The position numbers and the translations under genes are program-made. Below are positions 43,318-56,914 of a DNA stretch of 64,000 nucleotides, one piece after another. The notes under the pieces are model-generated. The model saw only the letters and a program-made list of their open reading frames with translations. It did not search any database and had not been told where the DNA came from. Within the stretch, counting starts at the first letter, position 1; every line of letters begins with the position of its first letter. The stretch is from Enterobacter cancerogenus (lineage in GTDB: Bacteria > Pseudomonadota > Gammaproteobacteria > Enterobacterales > Enterobacteriaceae): positions 3,224,001 through 3,288,000 of the forward strand of contig NZ_CP077290.1 in assembly GCF_019047785.1 (NCBI RefSeq), written 5' to 3'.

Positions 43318-44304
43318 TTACACTACGCCCGCGCGCAGCAGATCATGCATATGTACCACACCCAGCAGTTGGTCGCCATCGGCAACCATCACTGAGGTAA
43401 TATGACGGGACTGCATCAGGTTGAGCACTTCAACCGCCAGCGTGCCGGGACGCACGCGGATGCCGCCTGACGTCATGACGTCGGCAATGCCCAGCGTGCG
43501 GACATCCACACCCATATCAAACACGCGGCGCAAGTCGCCATCGGTGAAGATCCCCTGGATTTTCATCAGGTCATCGCAGATAACCGTCATGCCCAGATTT
43601 TTTCGCGTGATTTCCAGTAACGCATCGCGCAGCGAGGCCTCTTTGCTTACGTGAGGGATCTCGTCGCCGGTGTGCATAATATCGTTGACCCGCAGCAGCA
43701 GCTTACGCCCCAGCGCGCCTCCGGGATGAGAAAGGGCGAAATCTTCGGGCGTAAAGCCGCGTGCTTCCAGTAGCGCAACGGCAAGCGCGTCGCCCATGAC
43801 TAACGCCGCGGTGGTGCTGGAGGTCGGTGCCAGACCCAGCGGGCAGGCTTCTTTCGGTACTTTCACGCACAGGTGGATATCGGCGGCGCGCGCCATGCTG
43901 CTCTCCGGACGGCTGGTCATGCAAATCAGGGGCACCTGCAGCCGCTTCAGAACCGGGATCAGCGCTAAAATCTCGTTGGACTCGCCCGAGTTCGACAGGG
44001 CGATCACGACGTCCTGCGGCGTGACCATACCCAGGTCGCCGTGTGCGGCTTCACCAGGATGGACAAAAAAGGACGAGGTGCCGGTGCTGGCAAAAGTCGC
44101 CGCCATTTTGCGCCCAATGTGGCCGGATTTGCCCATACCCATCACCACGACTTTACCGGCACAGTAGAACATCTTCTCACAGGCCAGACTAAAATCCTGA
44201 TTAATGTACTGATCTAACTGCGCCAGGCCTTCACGTTCAATCTCCAGAACGTCTTTACCTGCTTTCTGAAAGTCAAAACCCGGCTGCAATTCTATTTGCG
44301 ACAT
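43318..44304 (-). CDS. kdsD: D-arabinose-5-phosphate isomerase
   Basis: Interconverts ribulose-5-phosphate and arabinose-5-phosphate, the first step to KDO. It has 328 residues. The N-terminal SIS domain contains GMGKSGHIGRK and ALSNSGES, and it is followed by two CBS domains (about 205-328). ATG 44304 gives the family N-terminus MSQIELQPGFDF; the longer frame is rejected. It lies 13 bases after yrbG. Confidence 0.97.
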   Translation of the reverse strand: MSQIELQPGFDFQKAGKDVLEIEREGLAQLDQYINQDFSLACEKMFYCAGKVVVMGMGKSGHIGRKMAATFASTGTSSFFVHPGEAAHGDLGMVTPQDVVIALSNSGESNEILALIPVLKRLQVPLICMTSRPESSMARAADIHLCVKVPKEACPLGLAPTSSTTAALVMGDALAVALLEARGFTPEDFALSHPGGALGRKLLLRVNDIMHTGDEIPHVSKEASLRDALLEITRKNLGMTVICDDLMKIQGIFTDGDLRRVFDMGVDVRTLGIADVMTSGGIRVRPGTLAVEVLNLMQSRHITSVMVADGDQLLGVVHMHDLLRAGVV

Positions 44305-44317
44305 AATGCGTTTCCGT

Positions 44318-45298
44318 TTACCCAGAGAGAAGAGGCGAAAGCCAGTACAGCATCGCCATCCATACGATAAAACCACCCGTCAGCAGCGCGCCTGCGCCTT
44401 TACCAATCTGTCGCTGCTTGCGCCAGCAGAGCAGGGCAAATATCACGCTCACCAGCAGCATCACGCCGTAATCGCGCGAGAAGACCATCGGGTTAAACGG
44501 CCCCGGCGCGATCAGCGCCGGCAATCCCGTGACAATCGCGATATTGAAAATGTTCGAGCCGATGATATTGCCTATCGCGATATCATCTTCGCCTTTACGC
44601 GCGCCCGCAATGGCGGTGGCGAGTTCCGGCAAGCTGGTCCCGATGGCGATCACCGTCAGGCCAATTGTCAGTTCGCTCATCGCGAAGTAATTCGCCAGCA
44701 CGGTCGCGTTATCCACCACCATACGCGTGGCCATTGGCATGATGATCAGCGCGACGCCCAGCCACAGCAGGGCGACGGGTAGCGTCCCCTCACGCGGCAG
44801 TTCAGCGACATGCTCGCGCGTGAGGGTGTCATTTCCTTGTTTCTCGGCGTTACGGGCAATTTTAACGCTATACAGCAGCCAAATCGCGGCCAGCGCGAGC
44901 AGGAAAATGCCGTCATCAATACTCAACACGCCGTCATGCAGCACGTAGCCAGCCAGCAGGCTTACGACTAACATTAGCGGCAGTTCGCGGCGCAGAACAT
45001 CAGAATGTACGCGAAATGGATGCAGCAGGGCGGCTAAGCCTAAAATGAGTAAAATGTTGACGATGTTTGAGCCAATCGCCGTGCCAATCGCCAGATCAAC
45101 CTGGCCATGCAGCGATGCCGAGACTGAAACAATAATTTCCGGAAGAGAGGTTCCGACGCTGACCACCGTCATCCCAATGACGATAGGCGGGACGCCCAAC
45201 AGCCGGCACAGGATTGATGCGGCAAACACCAAACGGTCAGCACTGTAGACCACCAAAAGTAAACCAATAATTAACAGTGCTGTTGCTAAAAGCATCAA
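44318..45298 (-). CDS. yrbG: Sodium/calcium exchanger-family protein YrbG
   Basis: A predicted inner-membrane cation exchanger of the CaCA family; physiological role uncertain. It has 326 residues and about ten membrane helices. Two inverted alpha repeats are marked by SVGTSLPEI (about 47-55) and AIGTSLPELATAI (about 218-230), with acidic GSNIVNI/GSNIFNI partners. It heads the kdsD-kdsC-lpt unit and is divergent from mlaF. Confidence 0.95.
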   Translation of the reverse strand: MMLLATALLIIGLLLVVYSADRLVFAASILCRLLGVPPIVIGMTVVSVGTSLPEIIVSVSASLHGQVDLAIGTAIGSNIVNILLILGLAALLHPFRVHSDVLRRELPLMLVVSLLAGYVLHDGVLSIDDGIFLLALAAIWLLYSVKIARNAEKQGNDTLTREHVAELPREGTLPVALLWLGVALIIMPMATRMVVDNATVLANYFAMSELTIGLTVIAIGTSLPELATAIAGARKGEDDIAIGNIIGSNIFNIAIVTGLPALIAPGPFNPMVFSRDYGVMLLVSVIFALLCWRKQRQIGKGAGALLTGGFIVWMAMLYWLSPLLSG

Positions 45299-45525
45299 AA
45301 GTCCTTTCTTCAGGTATACTCACCGGTCCACCGCGCAAAAATTATTGTGGGCGCTGCATACAGTCTGAGGCGTAACGAATTCCTAATTTTGACTTTATGC
45401 GCCGGAAAAGTAAAACAAATGCCAGCTTTCGCTAACCTCCACGGCTAATATTCTGTAAAAATGTGGGGTTTAGGGCTGATTTAGGCTTCATGCAAACGTG
45501 AAGCACGGTAAGAAAGGAACCATAA

Positions 45526-47128
<1,603 letters not shown>

Positions 47129-47132
47129 GTTC

Positions 47133-47681
47133 ATGCAAACGAGAAAAAATGAAATTTGGGTCGGCGTATTTCTGCTTCTGGCGCTTCTGGCAGCACTCTT
47201 CATCTGCCTGCGAGCGGCGGATATCACCTCTATCCGGACTGAACCGACTTACCGTGTTTATGCCACCTTCGATAACATCGGCGGCCTGAAAGCGCGTTCA
47301 CCGATCCGCATCGGTGGCGTGGTGATTGGCCGCGTGGCGGATATCACGCTTGACGAGAAAACCTATCTGCCGCGCGTCGCGATGGATATCGAAGAGCGTT
47401 ACAACCACATTCCCGATACCAGTTCGCTTTCCATTCGTACCTCGGGGCTGCTGGGTGAACAATATCTGGCACTTAACGTTGGTTTCGAAGATCCCGAGCT
47501 GGGAACGACTATCCTTAAAGACGGCAGCGTGATTCAGGATACGAAATCCGCCATGGTGCTGGAGGATATGATTGGTCAATTCCTTTACAACAGTAAAGGG
47601 GATGATAAAAAATCTGACGCTGCCCCTGCGCAGAGTGAGGACCCTACCAATGTCGCACCGACGCCTGGTGCAGCGAATTAA
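47133..47681 (+). CDS. mlaD: Phospholipid-binding MCE protein MlaD
   Basis: A membrane-anchored protein whose MCE domains form a hexameric ring with a hydrophobic pore for lipids. It has 182 residues. One N-terminal membrane helix (about 8-28) precedes an MCE domain with RSPIRIGGVVIGRV and the pore-loop region GLLGEQYLAL. A helical part and a disordered Pro/Ala-rich tail follow. ATG 47133 gives the family start MQTRKNEIWVG; an earlier in-frame ATG inside mlaE is rejected. Confidence 0.97.
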   Translation: MQTRKNEIWVGVFLLLALLAALFICLRAADITSIRTEPTYRVYATFDNIGGLKARSPIRIGGVVIGRVADITLDEKTYLPRVAMDIEERYNHIPDTSSLSIRTSGLLGEQYLALNVGFEDPELGTTILKDGSVIQDTKSAMVLEDMIGQFLYNSKGDDKKSDAAPAQSEDPTNVAPTPGAAN

Positions 47682-48334
<653 letters not shown>

Positions 48335-48335
<1 letters not shown>

Positions 48336-48628
48336 TGACGCAGCAACTTAGCTGGTCGCGTGAAGGTGAAACGTTGAAGCTTAAGGGTGAGCTGGACCAG
48401 GACCTGCTCAACCCGCTTTGGGACGCGCGCGATGACGCGATGAAGGGCGTGACGCTGGTTGATTTGAACAGCGTCACCCGCGTGGATACCGCCGGTGTTG
48501 CGATGCTGGCACATCTTGTCGCCGTGGGGAAAAAGCACGGAACGCAAGTCCGGCTTGCTGGCGCGAGCGACAATGTTGTGACCCTTGCGCAGCTCTACAA
48601 TTTGCCCGACGACGTTTTACCTCGCTAA
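48335..48628 (+). CDS. mlaB: STAS-domain protein MlaB
   Basis: A small cytoplasmic STAS protein that binds MlaF and stabilises the transport complex. It has 97 residues. The conserved STAS loop is RVDTAGVAMLAHL, whose Thr is needed in E. coli. It shares a base with the mlaC stop, is the last gene of the operon, and is followed by a strong terminator. Confidence 0.95.
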
Positions 48629-48650
48629 CATTTTCAGTGCGTTACTTCCG

Positions 48651-48683
48651 AAAGCCCCGACAGTTTCACCGTCGGGGCTTTTT
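48651..48683 (+). terminator. Intrinsic terminator of mlaFEDCB
   Basis: The 11-bp stem AAAGCCCCGAC/GTCGGGGCTTT with a nine-base loop is followed by TT and GC. It is a typical Rho-independent structure 22 bases after mlaB. Confidence 0.9.
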
Positions 48684-48754
48684 GCTTGTTTAAGACAACG
48701 CCACTTTGCTCTAAGATGTTGGGCTTGTTTTCACAATCAGATGATAAAGACCCC

Positions 48755-50318
<1,564 letters not shown>

Positions 50319-50327
50319 TCGTTCCGG

Positions 50328-50356
50328 CAGCCCCCTGCCAGAGATGGTCGGGGGAT
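50328..50356 (+). terminator. Hairpin after murA
   Basis: CCCCCTGCC and TGGTCGGGGG form an imperfect stem between murA and the convergent sfsB. There is no clear T run. Confidence 0.4.
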
Positions 50357-50397
50357 TGCTGTTCCTGTCAAAATGCGCGTGTTACCTCAACAGCGCT

Positions 50398-50670
50398 TCA
50401 TGTCGTTTTTTTCTGGCGCATCATGCGCGTTCTGTCGATAAACTCATGGGTAACGGGATCGTGGTAGCGTGACGGCCAGATTACCCACGGCTGGGTGTCC
50501 AGCGCGGTGGCGATAATCAATTCACCCTTAGGCCATGGTCGTGTCAGTGCGTTTGCCAGTGTGGAAGAACTGAGCCCGTTGCGACGCGACTCTGCAGCCA
50601 GAGATGTCCCTTTTTTGCGAAGTGCCGCAATAATATCAGCCGAATGCCAGTCGATAAATTTCGTATCCAT
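50398..50670 (-). CDS. sfsB: Ner-like DNA-binding regulator SfsB (Nlp)
   Basis: A small DNA-binding protein related to phage Mu Ner, which in E. coli raises maltose gene expression with CRP when overproduced. It has 90 residues. The conserved body is FIDWHSADIIAALRKKGTSLAAESRRNGLSSSTLANAL, with a helix-turn-helix. ATG 50670 follows AAGGA by eight bases and matches E. coli; upstream in-frame starts at 50706 or 50691 are less well placed. The upstream gap carries TATAGT as a candidate -10. Confidence 0.9.
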   Translation of the reverse strand: MDTKFIDWHSADIIAALRKKGTSLAAESRRNGLSSSTLANALTRPWPKGELIIATALDTQPWVIWPSRYHDPVTHEFIDRTRMMRQKKTT

Positions 50671-50865
50671 TGAAGCTGTCCTTGTGTTCATGTTCACCCA
50701 TGCCATTTCTCCTGAAATGACGGGGTTACTATACCGTCTTCGAACAGCGGTTCTAAAAAGTTCGAGTTACTGGAAGCAATATTCAGAATAAGACATGACT
50801 TTATTCATGCGGCCTGTAAACCGATGATTTAACGTGAAAATGGAGTTTTTAAGAACGTACTGGAA

Positions 50866-50889
50866 GCTCCCTGCGCGGCGGCAGGGAGC
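50866..50889 (-). terminator. Hairpin after ispB
   Basis: A perfect 9-bp stem GCTCCCTGC/GCAGGGAGC with a six-base loop lies just after the ispB stop. On the minus strand it leads into a mixed TTCCAG sequence, so efficiency is uncertain. Confidence 0.55.
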
Positions 50890-50902
50890 CCGGGGAAGGG
50901 GA

Positions 50903-51874
50903 TTAACGATCGCGTTGAACGGCGATGTGGGCAAGGCCAATAAGCGCATCGCGCCATGGGCTGTCCGGGATCACCTGAAGTGCTGCAATGGCTTTATCGG
51001 CTTCTTCTTCGGCACGCTGACGCGTCCATTCAAGTGAACCGCTGATCGCCATGGCTTCCAGGACAGGTTCCAGAAGATGTCGACCATTTCCCTGCTCGAT
51101 CGCTTCACGGATCATTTTTGCCTGCTCGGGTGTACCGTTGCGCATGGCGTGTAGCAGCGGCAGGGTCGGTTTGCCTTCGTTCAGGTCGTCGCCGACGTTT
51201 TTGCCCAGCGTCTCGCCATCGGCACTGTAGTCCAGTAGATCGTCAATCAGCTGGAACGCGGTGCCAAGATAGCGGCCATAGTCCTGAAGCCCTTTTTCCT
51301 GGACGTCGGTGCAGCCGCCGAGGATACCGGAACACTGAGCCGCTGCTTCAAACAGACGCGCGGTCTTGCTGTAAATCACGCGCATGTAGCTCTCTTCGGT
51401 AATGTCCGGATCGTTGACGTTCATTAGCTGCAGCACTTCGCCTTCGGCGATCACGTTCACCGCTTCAGACATCACTTCCAGCACCTTCAGCGAGCCGAGG
51501 CTGGTCATCATCTGGAAAGCACGGGTATAGATAAAATCACCCACCAGTACGCTTGCCGCATTGCCAAACGCGGCGTTAGCCGTGGCTTTGCCGCGACGCA
51601 TGTCAGATTCATCCACAACGTCATCATGAAGGAGCGTGGCGGTGTGGATAAACTCGATCAGCGCCGCGATTGTCACATGGGCATTTCCCTGATAGCCAAC
51701 GGCTCTTGCGGCCAGAATGGCAATCATCGGGCGAATGCGTTTACCGCCGCCGCTGACGATGTAATAGCCCAACTGATTGATCAGTTGAACGTCAGAGTTG
51801 AGTTGTTCCAGGATTGCTGCATTCACACCCGCCATATCTTGCGCGGTTAACTCGTTGATTTTATCTAAATTCAT
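50903..51874 (-). CDS. ispB: Octaprenyl diphosphate synthase
   Basis: Makes the C40 side chain of ubiquinone and menaquinone and is essential in E. coli. It has 323 residues, all-helical polyprenyl synthase fold. The first aspartate-rich motif is LHDDVVDESD (about 83-92) and the second is LIDDLLDYSAD (about 211-221). It is divergent from rplU-rpmA, as in E. coli. Confidence 0.97.
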   Translation of the reverse strand: MNLDKINELTAQDMAGVNAAILEQLNSDVQLINQLGYYIVSGGGKRIRPMIAILAARAVGYQGNAHVTIAALIEFIHTATLLHDDVVDESDMRRGKATANAAFGNAASVLVGDFIYTRAFQMMTSLGSLKVLEVMSEAVNVIAEGEVLQLMNVNDPDITEESYMRVIYSKTARLFEAAAQCSGILGGCTDVQEKGLQDYGRYLGTAFQLIDDLLDYSADGETLGKNVGDDLNEGKPTLPLLHAMRNGTPEQAKMIREAIEQGNGRHLLEPVLEAMAISGSLEWTRQRAEEEADKAIAALQVIPDSPWRDALIGLAHIAVQRDR

Positions 51875-52032
51875 CGCAAAAGCCGGGCTTTTTATCCTGT
51901 TTATCCCACGGGATGTGGGTTCACAAAGGGTTTCGGTTTATCAATAGTATCGCTGATTGTACTGAAAAAACGGCGCAGATAAACGTTACCGTACGTGTTG
52001 TGTTTTTTTTCTTCATCTATTGATGGTAGCAC

Positions 52033-52061
52033 TTGTCAAAGGCTCGCGTTTTGCGTAATAT
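52033..52061 (+). promoter_or_regulatory. rplU-rpmA promoter
   Basis: A -35 TTGTCA (52033-52038) and a -10 TAATAT (52056-52061) are 17 bases apart and are followed by a GC-rich discriminator, as expected for a growth-rate and ppGpp-controlled ribosomal operon. Confidence 0.85.
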
Positions 52062-52077
52062 TCGCGCCCTATTGTGA

Positions 52078-52443
<366 letters not shown>

Positions 52444-52462
52444 GACCTGAGGAGAGATTTAA

Positions 52463-52720
<258 letters not shown>

Positions 52721-52745
52721 GGTTTTCTCGGTCCGGTAACGGATT

Positions 52746-52775
52746 AAAGCCCCGCAACGTGTTGCGGGGCTTTTT
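52746..52775 (+). terminator. Intrinsic terminator of rplU-rpmA
   Basis: A perfect 12-bp stem AAGCCCCGCAAC/GTTGCGGGGCTT with a GT loop is followed by TTT. It lies just upstream of yhbE, which may use read-through or its own promoter. Confidence 0.93.
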
Positions 52776-52815
52776 ACATTGGAAACCCGGAAAATTTTCT
52801 GTAGGGAAAACGGGC

Positions 52816-54973
<2,158 letters not shown>

Positions 54974-54983
54974 TTCCTGCAAG

Positions 54984-55009
54984 AAGCCCCTGTTAAGGGG
55001 CTTTTTTTT
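54984..55009. terminator. Terminator between obgE and pmrB
   Basis: The 8-bp stem AAGCCCCT/AGGGGCTT with a GTTA loop is followed by a run of T residues on the plus strand. The pmrB stop codon (minus strand, 55010-55008) lies inside the T run, so this structure serves obgE rather than pmrB. Confidence 0.9.
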
Positions 55010-56051
55010 ATCCTAACCTCGAAGGCAGCCAGCAACTGGCAATTAAGCCGCCTTGAGGGCCGTTCTCCAGCGTTAATTGCCCGTGGTGGAGCTGAACGAT
55101 ACGCTGCACGATGCTCAGCCCCAGGCCGCTTCCACCGTAGCGCTGGTCAAGACGTCTGAACGGTTCGGTGATTGACTGGCGATGCGCTTCGTCGATGCCC
55201 GGCCCCTCATCAATCACACTGACCTGCGTTCCCCCGTCCCGCTCGGTGAGCTTCACCTCAATGGTCGTCCCCACAGGGCTGTAGCGGGAGGCATTCTCCA
55301 GCAGGTTCCTCAGCATCAGGCGCAGCAGGACAGGGTCTCCCTGCACCGTAAGCGCGCTGTCAGCGGGCCATATCACCTTGTGCTCTTTGGCTTCATGCTC
55401 AAGGCTTAGCGGGGCAATGATGTTTGTGGTCCAGTTGACGGTATCGTAATGCCCGCTGGCCATCGCCTGCCCGGCGCGGGCCAGCATCAGCAGTTGTTCT
55501 ACGGTATGCATGAGCTGGTCGATGCGGCTTATCAGCGGGGCCGCCTGAGGTGAGCCGGATTGCGCCATCAGCTCCAGATGCAGCCGGATACCGGCAAGCG
55601 GCGTTCGCAGTTCGTGGGCCGCGTCAGCGGTGAACAGGCGCTCCTGCTGAATAGTGTGATCCAGACGCGCCAGCAGCTGATTTAATGAAGTCGTGACCGC
55701 ACCAATCTCTTCCATATCAGAATACATGGGCAGAGGGGTGAGATTATCCGCCGAGCGGTTGGCGAGGCTGACGCGCAGCTTATTGAGTGGTCGGGTTATC
55801 CAGGTCACTGCCCAGAACGAAAACAGAAGGGTAAAGCCGACCATGACCAGCGAGGGGACCAGCAGCGAAGCAATGGCCTCGCGGATCTCTTTTTCGACGT
55901 GGCTGTTACGCGCTTTCGCCGACAGGGTTTCACTGACCAGAAAGCCAATCTGCTCGCGGCTCTCATGCCACAGCCAAATCACGCTGATCAACTGGAAAAA
56001 TAACAGGATAACCGCCAGCAACACCATTAATCGCCGACGCATGCTGTTCAT
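55008..56051 (-). CDS. pmrB: PmrB/BasS-type sensor histidine kinase
   Basis: An inner-membrane sensor kinase closely resembling Salmonella PmrB. It has 347 residues. Membrane helices lie at about 6-28 and 63-85 around a short periplasmic loop that keeps two ExxE motifs, E30-E33 and E55-E58, the type that senses ferric iron and low pH in PmrB. HAMP, H-box His146 (in AAHELRTPLAG) and the ATP domain (NLLENASRYS, DEGPGI, GGSGLGLSIV) follow. It overlaps pmrA by four bases. E. coli has basSR elsewhere and nothing here, so this may be the only copy or a second system. Confidence 0.85.
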   Translation of the reverse strand: MNSMRRRLMVLLAVILLFFQLISVIWLWHESREQIGFLVSETLSAKARNSHVEKEIREAIASLLVPSLVMVGFTLLFSFWAVTWITRPLNKLRVSLANRSADNLTPLPMYSDMEEIGAVTTSLNQLLARLDHTIQQERLFTADAAHELRTPLAGIRLHLELMAQSGSPQAAPLISRIDQLMHTVEQLLMLARAGQAMASGHYDTVNWTTNIIAPLSLEHEAKEHKVIWPADSALTVQGDPVLLRLMLRNLLENASRYSPVGTTIEVKLTERDGGTQVSVIDEGPGIDEAHRQSITEPFRRLDQRYGGSGLGLSIVQRIVQLHHGQLTLENGPQGGLIASCWLPSRLG

Positions 56052-56710
56052 TTCTGACTCTCAAGGCGATAGCCTACGCCGCGCACGGTTTTAATTCTGT
56101 CCTTGCCGAGCTTGCGCCGCAGGTTATGAATGTGAACTTCAAGGGTGTTAGAACCTGGATCGTCCTGCCAGGAGTAAATGTCCTGCTGCAGCGTTTCACG
56201 GTGCACCGTCTGCCCGCTGCGCATAATCAGGCGGGTCAGGAGGGCGAACTCTTTTGGCGTGACTTCAACGGGCTGAGACTGGCGCAGCACCTGCTGGGTT
56301 TGCAGATTGAGCGTGATGTCTCCGTCGGTCAGTAGATTATCGCTGTGCCCCTGATAGCGGCGGATAAGCGCCCGCACGCGGGCCTGAAGCTCTGCCAGCG
56401 CAAAGGGTTTTACCAGATAGTCATCAGCGCCCGAGTCGAGGCCGTTAATGCGGTCTTCAATGGCATCGCGCGCCGTGAGGATCAGCACCGGGTTTTCAAC
56501 GCCCCGGCGACGCCACTGGCTTAACAGTGTGGCACCGTCTTTATCTGGCAGGCCCAAATCAAGGATCACCAGGCTGTACTCGCCGCTCTGGATCAGGGCG
56601 TCCGCTTCTGCTGCCGTCGCGGCACAATCGAGCGCATAGCCCTCATTGGCCAGCGCGAGCGCCAGCCCTTCCTGCAATAACAGATCGTCTTCAACTATCA
56701 GGAGTTTCAT
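56048..56710 (-). CDS. pmrA: PmrA/BasR-type response regulator
   Basis: An OmpR-family regulator of 220 residues. The receiver has acidic residues at 8-9, phospho-acceptor Asp51 in LVILDLGLPD, and Lys in GADDYLVKPF. The winged helix ends with TLEVHIHNLRRKLGKDRIKTVRGVGYRLE, typical of PmrA and QseB. It is transcribed from a promoter in the gap it shares with the opgB-like gene (candidate -10 CATAAT at 56753-56748) and precedes pmrB. PmrA is favoured over QseB because the partner kinase is PmrB-like. Confidence 0.85.
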   Translation of the reverse strand: MKLLIVEDDLLLQEGLALALANEGYALDCAATAAEADALIQSGEYSLVILDLGLPDKDGATLLSQWRRRGVENPVLILTARDAIEDRINGLDSGADDYLVKPFALAELQARVRALIRRYQGHSDNLLTDGDITLNLQTQQVLRQSQPVEVTPKEFALLTRLIMRSGQTVHRETLQQDIYSWQDDPGSNTLEVHIHNLRRKLGKDRIKTVRGVGYRLESQK

Positions 56711-56795
56711 CTCAGTTTGTTCTGCCTTTTATCCTTTCAATTTCATGATTATGGCAGAAAGGAAGACTCGTGCCTTGCTGCATTCTGCCTTTAAT

Positions 56796-56823
56796 CTTAA
56801 TAAAATCCTAATTTATTTTAAAT
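56796..56823. promoter_or_regulatory. PmrA-box-like direct repeats
   Basis: CTTAAT (56796-56801), five bases, CCTAAT (56807-56812), five bases, then TTAAAT (56818-56823). The first two hexamers match the PmrA consensus (C/T)TTAA(G/T)-N5 repeat at 6 of 6 and 5 of 6 positions. The site lies between the divergent pmrA and opgB-like starts. A possible plus-strand -35 TTGACT follows at 56837-56842. Being AT-rich sequence, part of the match could be chance. Confidence 0.55.
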
Positions 56824-56914
56824 GAATAGTGAGGCTTTGACTCAAAAGATATACTAATAATCTTTTTCATAAACTGTCATTGTCAGTAGCGTCCAGTAAT
56901 TAACGAGTAATAGA

